A DNA stretch of 64,000 bases from CAWHYG01 sp963833505 (GCA_963833505.1 CAWHYG010000015.1:62001-126000); one strand, 5' to 3'; shown: positions 16,617 through 26,755, numbered from the stretch's first letter. A program made the numbers and translations. Notes: a model not told the origin generated them from the sequence alone.

Positions 16617-19304
16617 TCAACGAGAAGCTCGCCTCGGATCAACAAGCTCATGAGGTCCGGCGCCCGCAGTTCCGACTGACGAAGGGCGCCCGGAGCCTCC
16701 ACCGCGCCTTCCGGCAGGGAGACCCAGTCTTCCGACAGAGGCACCCGGCGAGGTCGGGGCCCGCCGCATCGCCGGCGGCCGGTACGCCGTGACTGGTCCT
16801 CGGGAGCTTCGGCGCGCTTCGAGCGAAACGCGCGCCGGACGCGCCGTGATCGCGCTGTTGGCCAGCGCCAGCAGCGTGTCTTCCAGAGCCTTGTAGCCTG
16901 GATGGTTCGAGAGATAGGTATGCTGGTCGTTGGCGTTCTCGAGGATGTAGACGTGGCCGGTGGGATCCAGGATGACGATGTCGTGAAAGAGGACCATCCA
17001 GACGTTCCAGGCGTCGATCTGCGCCGTGTCCTGAAGCCACGGAATCGTCCGGCCGGCGGTCATCTGGGGATTCCAGTGGTCATAGCCCTTGTAGTCCACT
17101 CCCAGGATCTGGATCGGGGTCTTGGGATTGGCCGCGTTCACTTCCTGCTGCATCTGATTGAGGAGGCCAAACTGGCCTCGGCATTCCCCTCAACTCGATA
17201 ACCCGAAAAACCAGCATGAGACCTTGCCCCGGTAGATCGAGGGCGATACGGGTTGTCCCGCGGTGCTTGAAGAATCGTTGGCGTCCGTCAATGCCACGTC
17301 CCGCATCAGGTCTCCCGGTTGCATCTTCTGGCTGGCCAGATCGCCCAGTTGCATCTCCAGCGCCTCGAGGTTCGCCGGGTCGTTCAGGCCCCTCTGGCCG
17401 AGATTGGTCATCGAGACCAGATGGCTGTTCCGGTCCACGACCATGAGGTCGTTGGTTTCCGCTCCCCACTGCAGCCACGCGTTCACCGTGGTGGTGTCCT
17501 GAAGCCAGGGCGCGTGCCGCCAGGTGCACATGGCGGTGTTTCCGGAGGCGGCGTCGGTCGAGTTGACGCCGAGGATCCGAACCTCCGTCCGCAGGCTCAG
17601 GTCGTTGGCCATCGCGGTGTTCAGGCTGTCGAGGATCTCGAACTGGAGGCGACAGGCCGGATCCGTCGCCCGGCCGAAGTACCAGCAGGAGATCCGATCC
17701 TGATAATCCGCGGCCGAGCGGAGCTGACCGTACGTCATCGAATTGTAGTTCTCATCGAGGAGGGCCGTCTGAGGCACGGTCACGCCCGGATTCAAGTGCG
17801 TGACCGCCGTACGGATGATCCTGGCTTTCAAGCTGTCCAGGTTGGCCGGAACCTGCAGGTCGAAGGAGTTGAGATCCTCGAGGAAGACCACATGGTCGGT
17901 CGGGTCGAGCAAGAAGAGGTCGCCGGAGTGCGCCATCCAGAGGTTCCACGCGTCGCTGTCCGAAGAGTCCTGCAGCCAGGGAAGCGCGAGGCCGGCGGTG
18001 ATTCCGCCGTTCCCCAGCGCGTCGGTCGACCGGTTGACGCCCACCACCTGGATCCCGGCCTCCGGGATCGCGGCGGCCAGGCCCTTCTGCAGGCTGTCCA
18101 GCTCGACGAACTGGGCTCGGCAGGCCGTATCGGTCGCGCGGCCGAAGTACCAGCAGGAATAACGGCCGACGAAGTCGCCGGGAGAGACGTCTCTTTTGTA
18201 GGTCGCCGATTGGGTGTTGACGTCCGGAAGGGCCGCCGAGGGCGCCGGGTCTCCGGCCGTCAGATGCCGGCTTGCGAGTCGCTCGACCCTCGCCTCGACC
18301 GAATCGTAGCTGGCGGCCGTCTCCAGGCTGTCGATCGCGAGATCCTCGAAATACGCGACCTTGCTGTCGCGGCCGACCACGACCAGATCGCCCGCCTCTG
18401 CCCGCCACGTTCCCCAGGCGTTCGACTCCGCCGTGTCCTGGAGCCAGGGCAGCACCTGGCCGTTGCAGATCTGCGAGTTCCCCGCGGTCTCGCCGGACTG
18501 GTTCACTCCGAGGATCTGCACCTCGGTCCGCGGGAATGAGCCGGTCACCTCGGTCTGCATTTGATTCAGCAGCCGGAACTGGTCGCGATCGCGCGTCTGC
18601 GTGGCCCGTCCGAAATACCAGCACGAGATCCGATTCTGGAAGGCCTGGGGCGAAACCTGCGTTCCGGACGTCGGCGAGTTCGGATTCACGTCGGCCAGGG
18701 AGACCGTCGGGGCCGGATCTCCCACCGCGAGTCTCTGCCCGGCCAGGCGCAGGATGCGCGCCTTGAGGGTGTCGTAGTTGGCCGGTACCGAGAGGTCGTA
18801 CAGCATCAGCTTGTACACGAAAGAAAGGTGGTTGCTGGCGTCCAGCACCATGACGTCGCGGTCCTCCGCCTGCCACAGGCTCCAGGCGTTGACCTGCGAG
18901 ACATCCTGAAGCCAGGGCAAGGATCGGCTCTGGCAGAACCCTGCGTTGCCGGAGGCTTCGCTCATGTTGTTGACGCCGAGGATGACGACCGAGGTCCGGG
19001 GATCGGCCTGGGCGATCTCTTTCTGCATCTGATCCAGGAAGCCGAACTGGCTTCGGCAGGTCGGTCAGGTGGCGAATCCGAAGAACCAGCAGGAGACCCG
19101 GCCCAGGTATTGCCGCGGCGAAACGTTGGCGCCGGAAGTGGCGGACCCGGGGTTGACGTCCTGAAGCGCAAAATCGGGTGCCAGGTCGCCGGGACCGAAT
19201 GAGGCGCTCGGGGCGGTCGGCTTGCTTTCCTTGCTGCATTGGCCGAGAACCAGCGCCACCGCCGCGAGGGAAGCAACCATGAGGAATCGTCGGGGAACGC
19301 GCAT
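16617..19304 (-). CDS. Five-repeat thioredoxin/TlpA-like lipoprotein, probable double selenoprotein (UGA at 19065-19067 and 17190-17192)
   Basis: One frame runs from an ATG eight bases after GGAGG to 16617, broken only by two TGA codons. A lipoprotein-type signal (ALVLGQC) precedes five tandem TlpA/redoxin-like repeats of about 155 residues. Each has 'SCW(F/Y)FG.(A/S)(T/S)', then '..QF..L', 'ILGV', 'PWLQD' and a closing helix. At the first redox position the repeats read UPTC, QTRD, DTAC, DPAC and UGEC, where U is UGA. TlpA proteins have a CxxC there, preceded by AT, so both UGAs replace the first Cys and keep the second. Both are followed by matching SECIS-like hairpins. The tail after the fifth repeat is Arg/Ser-rich and unrecognised. 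The alternative is three gene fragments split by nonsense codons. Confidence 0.7.
17163..17179 (-). promoter_or_regulatory. SECIS-like hairpin after the second UGA
   Basis: On the minus strand, bases +11 to +27 after the UGA at 17190-17192 form GAGGCC, loop AGUUU, GGCCUC: a perfect 6-bp stem with a G at +18. This matches the position and size of the hairpin after the first UGA. Confidence 0.6.
19038..19054 (-). promoter_or_regulatory. SECIS-like hairpin after the first UGA
   Basis: Bases +11 to +27 after the UGA at 19065-19067 form GAAGCC, loop AGUUC, GGCUUC: a perfect 6-bp stem with a G at +18. Relative to the other copy, one pair is A-U instead of G-C, so pairing is kept by a compensated change. 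The three repeats lacking UGA do not form this stem. Confidence 0.6.
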
Positions 19305-19368
19305 GGCATGACCCTCCTGTGGTGAACAGGATACCAGCATCTTGAGACGGACGCGAGCACAAAACCCT

Positions 19369-19422
19369 GCGATCCCCGGCGCAATCCGGGACCCGGCGAT
19401 CCCCGGCACAATCCAGGGCCCC
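19369..19422. repeat. 27-bp tandem direct repeat
   Basis: GCGATCCCCGGC occurs at 19369 and 19396, each followed by a (G/A)CAATCC(G/A)GG block. Two copies lie in the divergent region between the lipoprotein and htrA. Confidence 0.6.
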
Positions 19423-19521
19423 TTCCGGGCATCGAAAGTGTGTATCAGGCACGATTGACGAGCGGAACAAGGAGTCCGCTCCGGACCGTGTCGGCTTCGA
19501 ACCGCCGTGAGGAGGATGGCC

Positions 19522-20592
19522 ATGGACTTCGAGCGGGACGCGCGCCTCGGATCCGATCGCGCACCGTGGCGGCAGCCTGAAGGACCGGCGGAGGAGGATC
19601 TCCTCGATGCCTATTCCGCGGCCGTGACCGGCGCGGCGGCCCGGGTGATTCCCTCGGTGGCGTTCATCGAGGTCCGCCAGAAGCGGCGCGGCCGGAACCA
19701 GGCCGGGCCGAGCGGAGGATCCGCGCGTGAGCCGCGCATGGAAGGCAGCGGCTCCGGCTTTCTCTTCACCCCGGACGGGCTGATCCTGACCAACAGCCAC
19801 GTGGTTCACGGCGCCTCGATCATTCGCGTCACCCTTCCCGACGGCCGCTGGTTCGACGGGGATCTAATCGGCGATGATCCGGACACCGATCTGGCGATCG
19901 TGCGGATCAGCGGAACGGAGCTGCAGCCCGCCGTCATCGGCGATTCGTCGCGGCTGCGCGCGGGCCACCTCGTGGTGGCGATCGGAAATCCCTACGGATT
20001 CCAGTGCACGGTCACCGCCGGAGTGGTCAGCGCTCTCGGCCGATCCCTCCGTTCGGTCAACGGCCGGCTCATGGACAACGTGATCCAGACCGACGCAGCC
20101 CTCAACCCCGGCAACTCGGGCGGCCCGCTGGTCAATTCAAGGGGCGAGGTCGTCGGGGTCAACACGGCGATGATCCGGCCCGCTCAGGGGCTCTGCTTCG
20201 CCGTTCCCATCAACACCGCGAAGTACGTCGTTCCCTGGCTGATCAAGGACGGGCGGATCCGCAGGGCCTATCTCGGGATCGGCGGGCAGACGGTGCCGCT
20301 CCTCCGGCGGCTGGTCCGCTTCCACCACCTCACCGTCGAAAGCGGCGTCATCGTGCTCACGATCGAGCCGGAGAGCCCTGCGCTGGCCTCCGGACTCAAG
20401 GAATACGACATCATCATCGGCCTCGACGACCGACCGATCGAAAGCGTGGACGACCTGCACCGGTTCCTCACCGAAGGGAAGATCGGAGTGCCGGCGAAGC
20501 TGCGCGTCGTCCGCCGCACGGAGATCCTCGAGCTGGAGGCGGTGCCGAGGGAATCGGGAGACGCCCGCGAGCCTGCCGAGCGGAGCCGCTGA
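19522..20592 (+). CDS. htrA: HtrA/DegP-type serine protease with PDZ domain
   Basis: A 356-residue S1C protease. The trypsin-like core has the triad in TNSHVVHG (His), DPDTDLAIVRI (Asp) and NPGNSGGPLV (Ser). A single PDZ domain follows (VIVLTIEPESPALASGLKEYDIIIGL). The first 70 residues are polar with no signal peptide or membrane anchor visible, so cytoplasmic location, or export by another route, is possible. The ATG at 19522 lies six bases after GAGGAGG; an ATG two codons earlier abuts that site and fits less well. Probably protein quality control. It is divergent from the thioredoxin-like lipoprotein. Confidence 0.9.
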   Translation: MDFERDARLGSDRAPWRQPEGPAEEDLLDAYSAAVTGAAARVIPSVAFIEVRQKRRGRNQAGPSGGSAREPRMEGSGSGFLFTPDGLILTNSHVVHGASIIRVTLPDGRWFDGDLIGDDPDTDLAIVRISGTELQPAVIGDSSRLRAGHLVVAIGNPYGFQCTVTAGVVSALGRSLRSVNGRLMDNVIQTDAALNPGNSGGPLVNSRGEVVGVNTAMIRPAQGLCFAVPINTAKYVVPWLIKDGRIRRAYLGIGGQTVPLLRRLVRFHHLTVESGVIVLTIEPESPALASGLKEYDIIIGLDDRPIESVDDLHRFLTEGKIGVPAKLRVVRRTEILELEAVPRESGDAREPAERSR

Positions 20593-20596
20593 CAGA

Positions 20597-20694
20597 GCGT
20601 GCGCCGTTCCGGCGGAGGGAGGCATCCGACGAGGAGGGCCGGCGCCGACCCCGACGCATCACTTCTGCGCTGCACAACTGAGTGTAGTACGGCG
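20597..20694. repeat. 98-bp direct repeat, copy 1
   Basis: About 90% identical to 20833-20930, and starts GCGTGCGCCGTTCCGGCGG. Lies in the 398-base non-coding stretch between htrA and the permease gene; no gene is apparent there. Confidence 0.8.
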
Positions 20695-20832
20695 CTGCGA
20701 CGGCGCTGGACCGACGAGGAGCGATGTCTCCCGGAGCCGGACATAAGCGCCGCGCGATTCCAGGTGCGCGAAGATCCCCCGGCGGTTTTCGCACGGCGCG
20801 CCGAGGCGCGCGCAGGCCCCGACCTGTTCAGG

Positions 20833-20930
20833 GCGTGCGCCGTTCCGGCGGAGGGAGACATCCGACGAGGAGGGCCGGCGCCGACCCCGGCGCGTCACTC
20901 CTGCGCCGCACAACTGAGTGTGGAACGGCG
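20833..20930. repeat. 98-bp direct repeat, copy 2
   Basis: Offset 236 bases from copy 1. The unit ends with CACAACTGAGTGT followed by ACGGCG in both copies. Confidence 0.8.
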
Positions 20931-20990
20931 GTGCACCGGCGCCTCGGACCGCGCCGCAAGGCTGCGTCACGAACGGCGGGAACCGGTCGA

Positions 20991-22994
20991 TCAAAGGGCC
21001 TCTTCCGGCACCGTCACCGGCAGCACAACGACGTTGAGGCCCCGGAAGATCAGCCGCTTCTGAAGCGCGAACGCGACCTCGTTGTGCAGCAGGCGCGTGG
21101 CCAGCGTTTCGCGCTCGAACACGATCTGTCCCGCCACGAAGAGGACGTCGTGATGGCTGGCGGCGACCGTGAGGGCGAGCTTCTCCAGCTCCTCGACGAC
21201 GTCGGTTCCCACGCCCAGGTGAACCTCCGCCTCGATTCCGGCCTGTTCGGCGAGCTGGCTGTAGCGCGATAGATCCTGACGGCGGGCCTTGAGCAGGGCG
21301 GCCACCCGCTCTTCCCCGCGGAATTCATCGGAGTCGATCTGCGCCACGCTGAGGAAGATGAGGCGGTTCAGCCCGGTCCCGAGAAGCGCGTGGACCTTGG
21401 CCACCGTGGAAAGGCCGAGGCCGTCATACCGGTTGACAAAGATCGCCGCCGTCCGGCCCGGCTGCTCCCGCTTCTCCCTCATCTCCGCCTCCGGGAGCGG
21501 ATTCTCCACCAGGAGATTCAACATGGTCAGGGCGAAGCCGACCCGTCGATAGTGCCGGCGGACCAGAAAAGCGACGCCGATGAAGGCGCCGGTCACGATC
21601 ACGGTGAGCCATCCGCCCTGGAAGAACTTGAGGGACACGGTAACCACGAGGATGCCCATGGAGAGCACCATGCCCATGCCGTTCACGAGCAGGCGATGGA
21701 GCCAGCCTTTGATGCTCCGGCGCGCCTGCCACCAATGCCGGACCATGCCGAGCTGGGAAAGGCTGAAGGTCACGAAGACGTTGATGCTGTACATGACCAC
21801 GAGGCTGCGCAGCTCCGCCCGGGTGTAGAGGATGGCGGCCGAAGCGGCGATCCCCATGAGGAGGATCCCGTTGCCGGTGACGAGGCGGTTGCTGAGATTG
21901 GCGAAGCGGTTCGGCACCCAGTGATCCACCGCCATCGAGGCCAGCACGCGAGGGCCGTCGACGAAGCCGGTCTGCGCGGCCACGAAGAGGAGCGATCCTT
22001 CGGCCAGGAGCGCCAGCGCCACGAAGGCCGAACCCCAGGGAATCGCGCCGCCCCGGTTCCATCCGTCAGCGAAGTGGTGCAGAAGCGTGGCGTTCAGGGT
22101 CTGGCCCGGCTCCCTCTCCACCCCGAGAAGCCGGTAGGCGATCAGAATGCCTCCCGCCGTCACCGCAAGGGAGGCCGCCATGTACAGCATGGTCCTCTTG
22201 CCGGTCCGCACCCGGGGCTCGCGCAGGACGGGCAGACCGTTGGAAACCGCCTCGATCCCGGTGTAGGTGCCGGCGCCCATGCTGTAGGCCCGCAGGAAGA
22301 GAAAGAGCGTGGCCCAGATGCCGATCTGCCCGAAGCTGGTCCGGGTTTCGGAGACCGAACGGGTCATGAGCACGGGAATGTCGCCGAGGTGCTGCCCGAG
22401 CGATCCGAAGAGCAGGATCGCGTGGGTCACTACGAAGAAGATGAAGATGGGCAGAAGGGCGGCGATCGACTCCTTCACACCGCGCAGGTTGAGCATCACG
22501 AGCGCGAGGATGACGACCAGGCACAGCACGATCCGGTAGGGGGAGTCGGCGTGCGACGTGAAGGAGAGCAGGGCATCGACGCCGCTCACGACGGACACGG
22601 CGATCGTCAGGATGTAATCGACCACCAGCGCCGACCCGCTGATGACCCCTGCGGTCGGAGAGAGAAGCCGGGTGGCGACGAGATAGCCTCCCCCGCCGCT
22701 CGGGAACAGCTCGATGATCTGGCTGTAGCTGATCGCGATCGTCGCGACGGTAAGGGCGGTGGCGAGAGCCAGGAAGACCGCGAGGTGCACGTGGCCTCCG
22801 AGAGCCAGAAAGGCCTCTTCCGGGCCGTAACAGGAGGAGCTCAGCCCGTCCGCGCCCAGGCCGACCCAGGCGAAGAAGGCGATCAAGGAAATGTGCCGGA
22901 AGATGCCGCTCTCAAGCGGACTCTTCTCCCGGCCCAAGAGAAAGCGCTCCGCTCGATGGAGCGTGAGTGACAGGTACTCGGTGAAGCTTCTCAT
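20991..22994 (-). CDS. APC-superfamily amino acid permease with USP-like cytoplasmic tail
   Basis: A 667-residue transporter. Twelve or so hydrophobic helices fill residues 30-480, beginning with ISLIAFFAWVGLGADGLSSSCYGPEEAF, typical of the APC/KUP-like branch with a broken first helix. GGGGYLVATRLLSP marks TM3. The last 170 residues are soluble (FVNRYDGLGLSTVAKVHALL, IEAEVHLGVGTDVVEELEKLAL, HHDVLFVAGQIVFE) and resemble the universal-stress-like tails seen on some APC transporters. Substrate unknown (amino acid or K+/organic solute). It is a single gene; the next gene upstream is the LOG-family gene on the same strand 87 bases away. Confidence 0.85.
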   Translation of the reverse strand: MRSFTEYLSLTLHRAERFLLGREKSPLESGIFRHISLIAFFAWVGLGADGLSSSCYGPEEAFLALGGHVHLAVFLALATALTVATIAISYSQIIELFPSGGGGYLVATRLLSPTAGVISGSALVVDYILTIAVSVVSGVDALLSFTSHADSPYRIVLCLVVILALVMLNLRGVKESIAALLPIFIFFVVTHAILLFGSLGQHLGDIPVLMTRSVSETRTSFGQIGIWATLFLFLRAYSMGAGTYTGIEAVSNGLPVLREPRVRTGKRTMLYMAASLAVTAGGILIAYRLLGVEREPGQTLNATLLHHFADGWNRGGAIPWGSAFVALALLAEGSLLFVAAQTGFVDGPRVLASMAVDHWVPNRFANLSNRLVTGNGILLMGIAASAAILYTRAELRSLVVMYSINVFVTFSLSQLGMVRHWWQARRSIKGWLHRLLVNGMGMVLSMGILVVTVSLKFFQGGWLTVIVTGAFIGVAFLVRRHYRRVGFALTMLNLLVENPLPEAEMREKREQPGRTAAIFVNRYDGLGLSTVAKVHALLGTGLNRLIFLSVAQIDSDEFRGEERVAALLKARRQDLSRYSQLAEQAGIEAEVHLGVGTDVVEELEKLALTVAASHHDVLFVAGQIVFERETLATRLLHNEVAFALQKRLIFRGLNVVVLPVTVPEEAL

Positions 22995-23080
22995 CGGCGA
23001 GGCCCGAAGCTATCGGATCGAGAGCGGGAATTCAACCTCGGGAGGCACGGATCGCCGCCACTGCGCCGGGCCGGCCCGCC

Positions 23081-24145
23081 TCACAATCGGTTGATCGCAT
23101 CGATGAGCAGTCGAAGCCGGGAGAACTGGCGCCGATCGAAGCGGAACCAGACGGTGTGAAGCTGGGAGAGGATCGGATCCGTTCGTTCCTCTTCCGGCGG
23201 CAGGCACGGCTCGAGGGATCCCTCCGCGATGATGTCGGAGAACTCCCGGGAAAGGCGGGCCAGCTCGTCGGACGTCAGCGGGCGTTCGAGCCGCAGCATC
23301 CTCCGGTCGCCGACGAACCGGGACGAATGGTAGATCCGGTAGAAGTTCCGGATCTCCTGCATGGCCTCTTCGGTCGTCCGGGAAAGCGTGAGGAGGCTCA
23401 GGTCGGCCGGATCGACGTAGCCTCCGTCGGCCAGCTCCCTCCGGGCGAAATCGATCCAGCGGTCCCAGTAGGTGCCCCCCGGCAGGTCGAGGAGCACCAC
23501 CGGACGCGGGTCTCCCTTGCCGGTCTGGAGCAGCGTGAGCAGCTCGAAGCACTCGTCGTTGGTGCCGAAGCCTCCGGGGAACAGGATGAAGGCGTCCGAC
23601 TCCTTGATGAAGACCAGCTTCCGCGTGAAGAAGTACTTGAACTGGATCAACCGATCCGACCGGCGCACGAACGGATTGGGCTCCGGCTCGAAGACCAGAC
23701 GGATGGCGAGGCCGAACCCGCCGTTCGGCCCGGCGCCCTTGTTGGCCGCCTCCATGACTCCCCCGCCCGCGCCCGTGATGACCATCATCCCGTTCCGCAC
23801 CAGCGCGCGCGCGGTCTCTTCGGCCAGCTTGTACAGCGGAGACTCGGAATGCGTCCGGGCCGAGCCGAAGACCACGACCTTGCGCACGGAACGATAAGGG
23901 GCGAAGACACGGAAGGAGTGGCGCAGCTCGCGAAGGGCGCTGTTGAGGATCTTGAGGTCGAGCCGGGTGATGTCCTCCCAGGCCAGGCGCGCGGCCGAGA
24001 GGAGAATCTCCTGCACCAGATCACGGCTCGGAACGTCGCCGGCCATGGCCAAAAGCGCCGCCAGACGGTCCTCGACGGCGCCCCGCGGGAACGGCCGCCG
24101 CGCGGGCAGCACGTCCCTTCCGGTTCCGTCCGGTTCGACCAGCAT
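23081..24145 (-). CDS. LOG-family (lysine decarboxylase-like) protein
   Basis: A 354-residue protein whose central Rossmann-like domain has the LOG signature: VVVFGSARTHSESPLY, ITGAGGGVMEAANKGA and, later, LFPGGFGTNDECFE (the PGGxGTxxE motif). LOG proteins are nucleoside-5'-monophosphate phosphoribohydrolases; larger bacterial members with extra N- and C-terminal helical parts, such as this one, may act on other nucleotides (PpnN-type). The ATG at 24145 follows GAGGAG by seven bases. It is divergent from metE across 288 bases. Confidence 0.85.
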   Translation of the reverse strand: MLVEPDGTGRDVLPARRPFPRGAVEDRLAALLAMAGDVPSRDLVQEILLSAARLAWEDITRLDLKILNSALRELRHSFRVFAPYRSVRKVVVFGSARTHSESPLYKLAEETARALVRNGMMVITGAGGGVMEAANKGAGPNGGFGLAIRLVFEPEPNPFVRRSDRLIQFKYFFTRKLVFIKESDAFILFPGGFGTNDECFELLTLLQTGKGDPRPVVLLDLPGGTYWDRWIDFARRELADGGYVDPADLSLLTLSRTTEEAMQEIRNFYRIYHSSRFVGDRRMLRLERPLTSDELARLSREFSDIIAEGSLEPCLPPEEERTDPILSQLHTVWFRFDRRQFSRLRLLIDAINRL

Positions 24146-24433
24146 GCGCGATCTCCTCATCCGGTGCCAGGCGCCTGCGTTCGCGTTCCGCAAGCTCCGA
24201 TATTTCCGGTGCCGCCCGAGGGGGATCGGGCACGACGGGTGAACGCTGATCGTACTCCCCCAAGGATCCACCCGACCTGTAAAATGTCGGTCGGCGGGCC
24301 ACCCCAAAGACCGGAACGGCCGACCTGCGCGGGAATGCGGACGGATGCCCCTTGAAGGTCCCCAAGTCATGCAGGTACGCTGGCGCATTCACGCGGACAA
24401 CCCAGAGACCCTTGGTCACAGGAGAGCACGCCC

Positions 24434-26725
24434 ATGATCTCGAGCAGCATCCCCGGCTTCCCTCGCGTCGGCCGCAATCGGGAGCTCAAGAAGGCGATTG
24501 AATCATACTGGCAGGGGAAGATCTCCCGCGATGAGCTGGACTCGCGGGCCCGCGAGCTTCGCCGCGGGCAGCTCGCGCTGCTGCGCGACCGGGGCGTGAC
24601 GAAGATCCCGGTCGGGGACTTCAGCCTGTACGACGGAATGCTCGATCAGGCTCTTCTTCTGGGATGGGTGCCCGATCGATTCCGGAAGGCGGGCCATGAC
24701 CCGCTGGACGTCTACTTCGCGATGGCCCGGGGAACACAGGCGGTCGCTCCGCTCGAAATGACGAAGTGGTTCGACACGAACTACCACTACATCGTCCCCG
24801 AGATCGCCGGCCCGCCCGCCCTCGTTCCGGAAGGGCAGGATCGGCTGCTGGCGCTCTTCCGCGAAGCCCGGGAGATCGCGGGCGATCGGGCGCGGCCCGT
24901 CATGATCGGTCCCTACACGTTTCTCCGGTTGTCGCGAATCATGGACGGCGCCGGCTTCGAGGATCGCCTGGCAGCCCTGGGCGCCGCCTACGCCGATGAG
25001 ATCGCGCGGCTCGCCCGGGCCGGCGCGGACTGGATCCAGCTCGACGAGCCGGCGTTGGCGCTTTCCGGACCGGTCCAGGGCAAAGAGGTCCTGGTGGAGG
25101 TCTACCGAAAGATCTCCCGGAAGCCCGGACCGCAGATCCTGCTTCAAACCTATTTCGGCTCCGTGTGGGAACGGCGCGCCCTTCTTTCCCGGCTGCCGGT
25201 GGAGGCGATCGGCCTCGATCTCTGCCGTGGTCACTCCAACTGGCGCTTTCTCGAAGAGTCGGTGCCCGAACCCGAACGCCAGGGTCTGGCCGGGAAGATC
25301 TGGGTCGCCGGGGTCCTGGACGGCCGCAACGTCTGGCGGGCGGATCTCGAAGGAATCCTGCAAAGGCTCGAGCGACCCGCGGCCGCGCTGGGCGACCGCC
25401 TCTGGGTCGGAACCTCGTGCAGCCTGCAGTTCCTGCCCTACACGGTGGAGGCCGAGCCGGGGCTGGATCCGGAAGTGAAGCGCTGGCTCTCCTTCGCGAT
25501 CGAAAGGCTGGCGGAGCTCGAGATCCTGCGCGCCGGCCTGGCGAATGGTCCGGAGACGGTGCGGGCGTCCCTCGAGGAGGCGCGGCGCGTGCTGCTGGAA
25601 CGCACGAACTCGACCCGCACGGTGAACCCCGACATCCGGCGCCGACTCGAGAAGCTCGACGATGCCGCCTTCCGGCGGCCGCCCTTCGCGGAACGACGTC
25701 GGGCCCAGAACCAGGAGTTTCAGCTTCCGCCTCTGCCGGCGACGACGATCGGGAGCTTCCCGCAGACGTCCGAGGTCCGGCTGGCCCGCAGCCGCTTCAA
25801 GACCGGCCAGGTCGGAGCAGAAGCCCACCAGGAGTTCATCCGGAGCGAGATCGAGAAGGTGATCCGCCTCCAGGAGGAGATCGGGCTGGACGTGCTCGTC
25901 CACGGCGAGTTCGAGCGCAGCGACATGGTCGATTACTTCGGCGAGCAGCTCGACGGCGTCGCGGTGATCGAGAACGGATGGGTGCAGTCCTACGGCACCC
26001 GCTGCGTTCGCCCGCCCATCATCTACGGCGACATCACGCGACCCGGACCGATGACGGTGCGCGAGTCCCGTCTCGCCCAGCTCATGACGCGCCGGCCGGT
26101 CAAGGGCATGCTGACGGGACCGGTCACGATCCTCAACTGGTCCTTCCCGCGGGAAGATCTTCCCCGGCGGGAGGTCGCCTTCCAGCTCGCCCTGGCGCTG
26201 CGCGACGAAACGCGCGATCTGGAAGAGGCGGGAATCCGGATGATCCAGATCGACGAGCCGGCCTTCCGGGAGGGGCTCCCGCTGCGCGAGGAAGACCGAA
26301 AGGAATACCTCGACTGGGCCGTGCGCGCGTTCCGGCTCGCGTCTTCGGGCATCAGGCTCGAGACCCAGATCCACACCCACATGTGCTACAGCGAGTTCAA
26401 TGAGATCATCGAGTGGATCGCCGCCATGGACGCCGACGTCATCTCGATCGAGAATTCGCGCTCTTCGGGCGAGCTGCTTCGCGCCTTCCGCGACTTCCGG
26501 TATTCCGCCTGGATCGGACCGGGGGTCTACGACATCCACAGTCCGCGCGTACCGACGGTCGAGGAGATCGAGGTTCTGCTCCGCCGCACGCTCGAGGTGT
26601 TGCCCGCCGATCTGGTCTGGGTGAATCCCGATTGCGGCCTCAAGACCCGGACCTATGCCGAAGCGGTTCCTTCGCTGCGCAATCTGGTGGAAGCCGCGCG
26701 GAAAGTGCGGGCGGATCTGGGCTGA
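24434..26725 (+). CDS. metE: Cobalamin-independent methionine synthase
   Basis: A 763-residue MetE, full length for the family. It transfers a methyl group from 5-methyltetrahydropteroyltri-glutamate to homocysteine. The N-terminal barrel starts IPGFPRVGRNRELKKAIE. The C-terminal barrel has TTIGSFPQTSEVR and the zinc ligands in IHTHMCYSEF (His and Cys), the ISIENSRS Glu and NPDCGLKTR (Cys). The ATG follows AGGAG by eight bases. The 288-base leader shows no methionine-related riboswitch that I can recognise. A strong hairpin follows the stop. Confidence 0.97.
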   Translation: MISSSIPGFPRVGRNRELKKAIESYWQGKISRDELDSRARELRRGQLALLRDRGVTKIPVGDFSLYDGMLDQALLLGWVPDRFRKAGHDPLDVYFAMARGTQAVAPLEMTKWFDTNYHYIVPEIAGPPALVPEGQDRLLALFREAREIAGDRARPVMIGPYTFLRLSRIMDGAGFEDRLAALGAAYADEIARLARAGADWIQLDEPALALSGPVQGKEVLVEVYRKISRKPGPQILLQTYFGSVWERRALLSRLPVEAIGLDLCRGHSNWRFLEESVPEPERQGLAGKIWVAGVLDGRNVWRADLEGILQRLERPAAALGDRLWVGTSCSLQFLPYTVEAEPGLDPEVKRWLSFAIERLAELEILRAGLANGPETVRASLEEARRVLLERTNSTRTVNPDIRRRLEKLDDAAFRRPPFAERRRAQNQEFQLPPLPATTIGSFPQTSEVRLARSRFKTGQVGAEAHQEFIRSEIEKVIRLQEEIGLDVLVHGEFERSDMVDYFGEQLDGVAVIENGWVQSYGTRCVRPPIIYGDITRPGPMTVRESRLAQLMTRRPVKGMLTGPVTILNWSFPREDLPRREVAFQLALALRDETRDLEEAGIRMIQIDEPAFREGLPLREEDRKEYLDWAVRAFRLASSGIRLETQIHTHMCYSEFNEIIEWIAAMDADVISIENSRSSGELLRAFRDFRYSAWIGPGVYDIHSPRVPTVEEIEVLLRRTLEVLPADLVWVNPDCGLKTRTYAEAVPSLRNLVEAARKVRADLG

Positions 26726-26726
26726 G

Positions 26727-26755
26727 CGGCGTCTCGGCGCCGGCCCGAGACGCCG
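26727..26755 (+). terminator. Strong hairpin after metE
   Basis: CGGCGTCTCGG (26727-26737) pairs with CCGAGACGCCG (26745-26755), a perfect 11-bp stem directly after the stop. There is no U-tract, so it is a terminator or 3' stability element. Confidence 0.5.

Noticed and set aside
24146..24433. SAM, SAH or cobalamin riboswitch ahead of metE
   Set aside because: Position is suggestive, but I cannot match any conserved core of these riboswitches in the leader.
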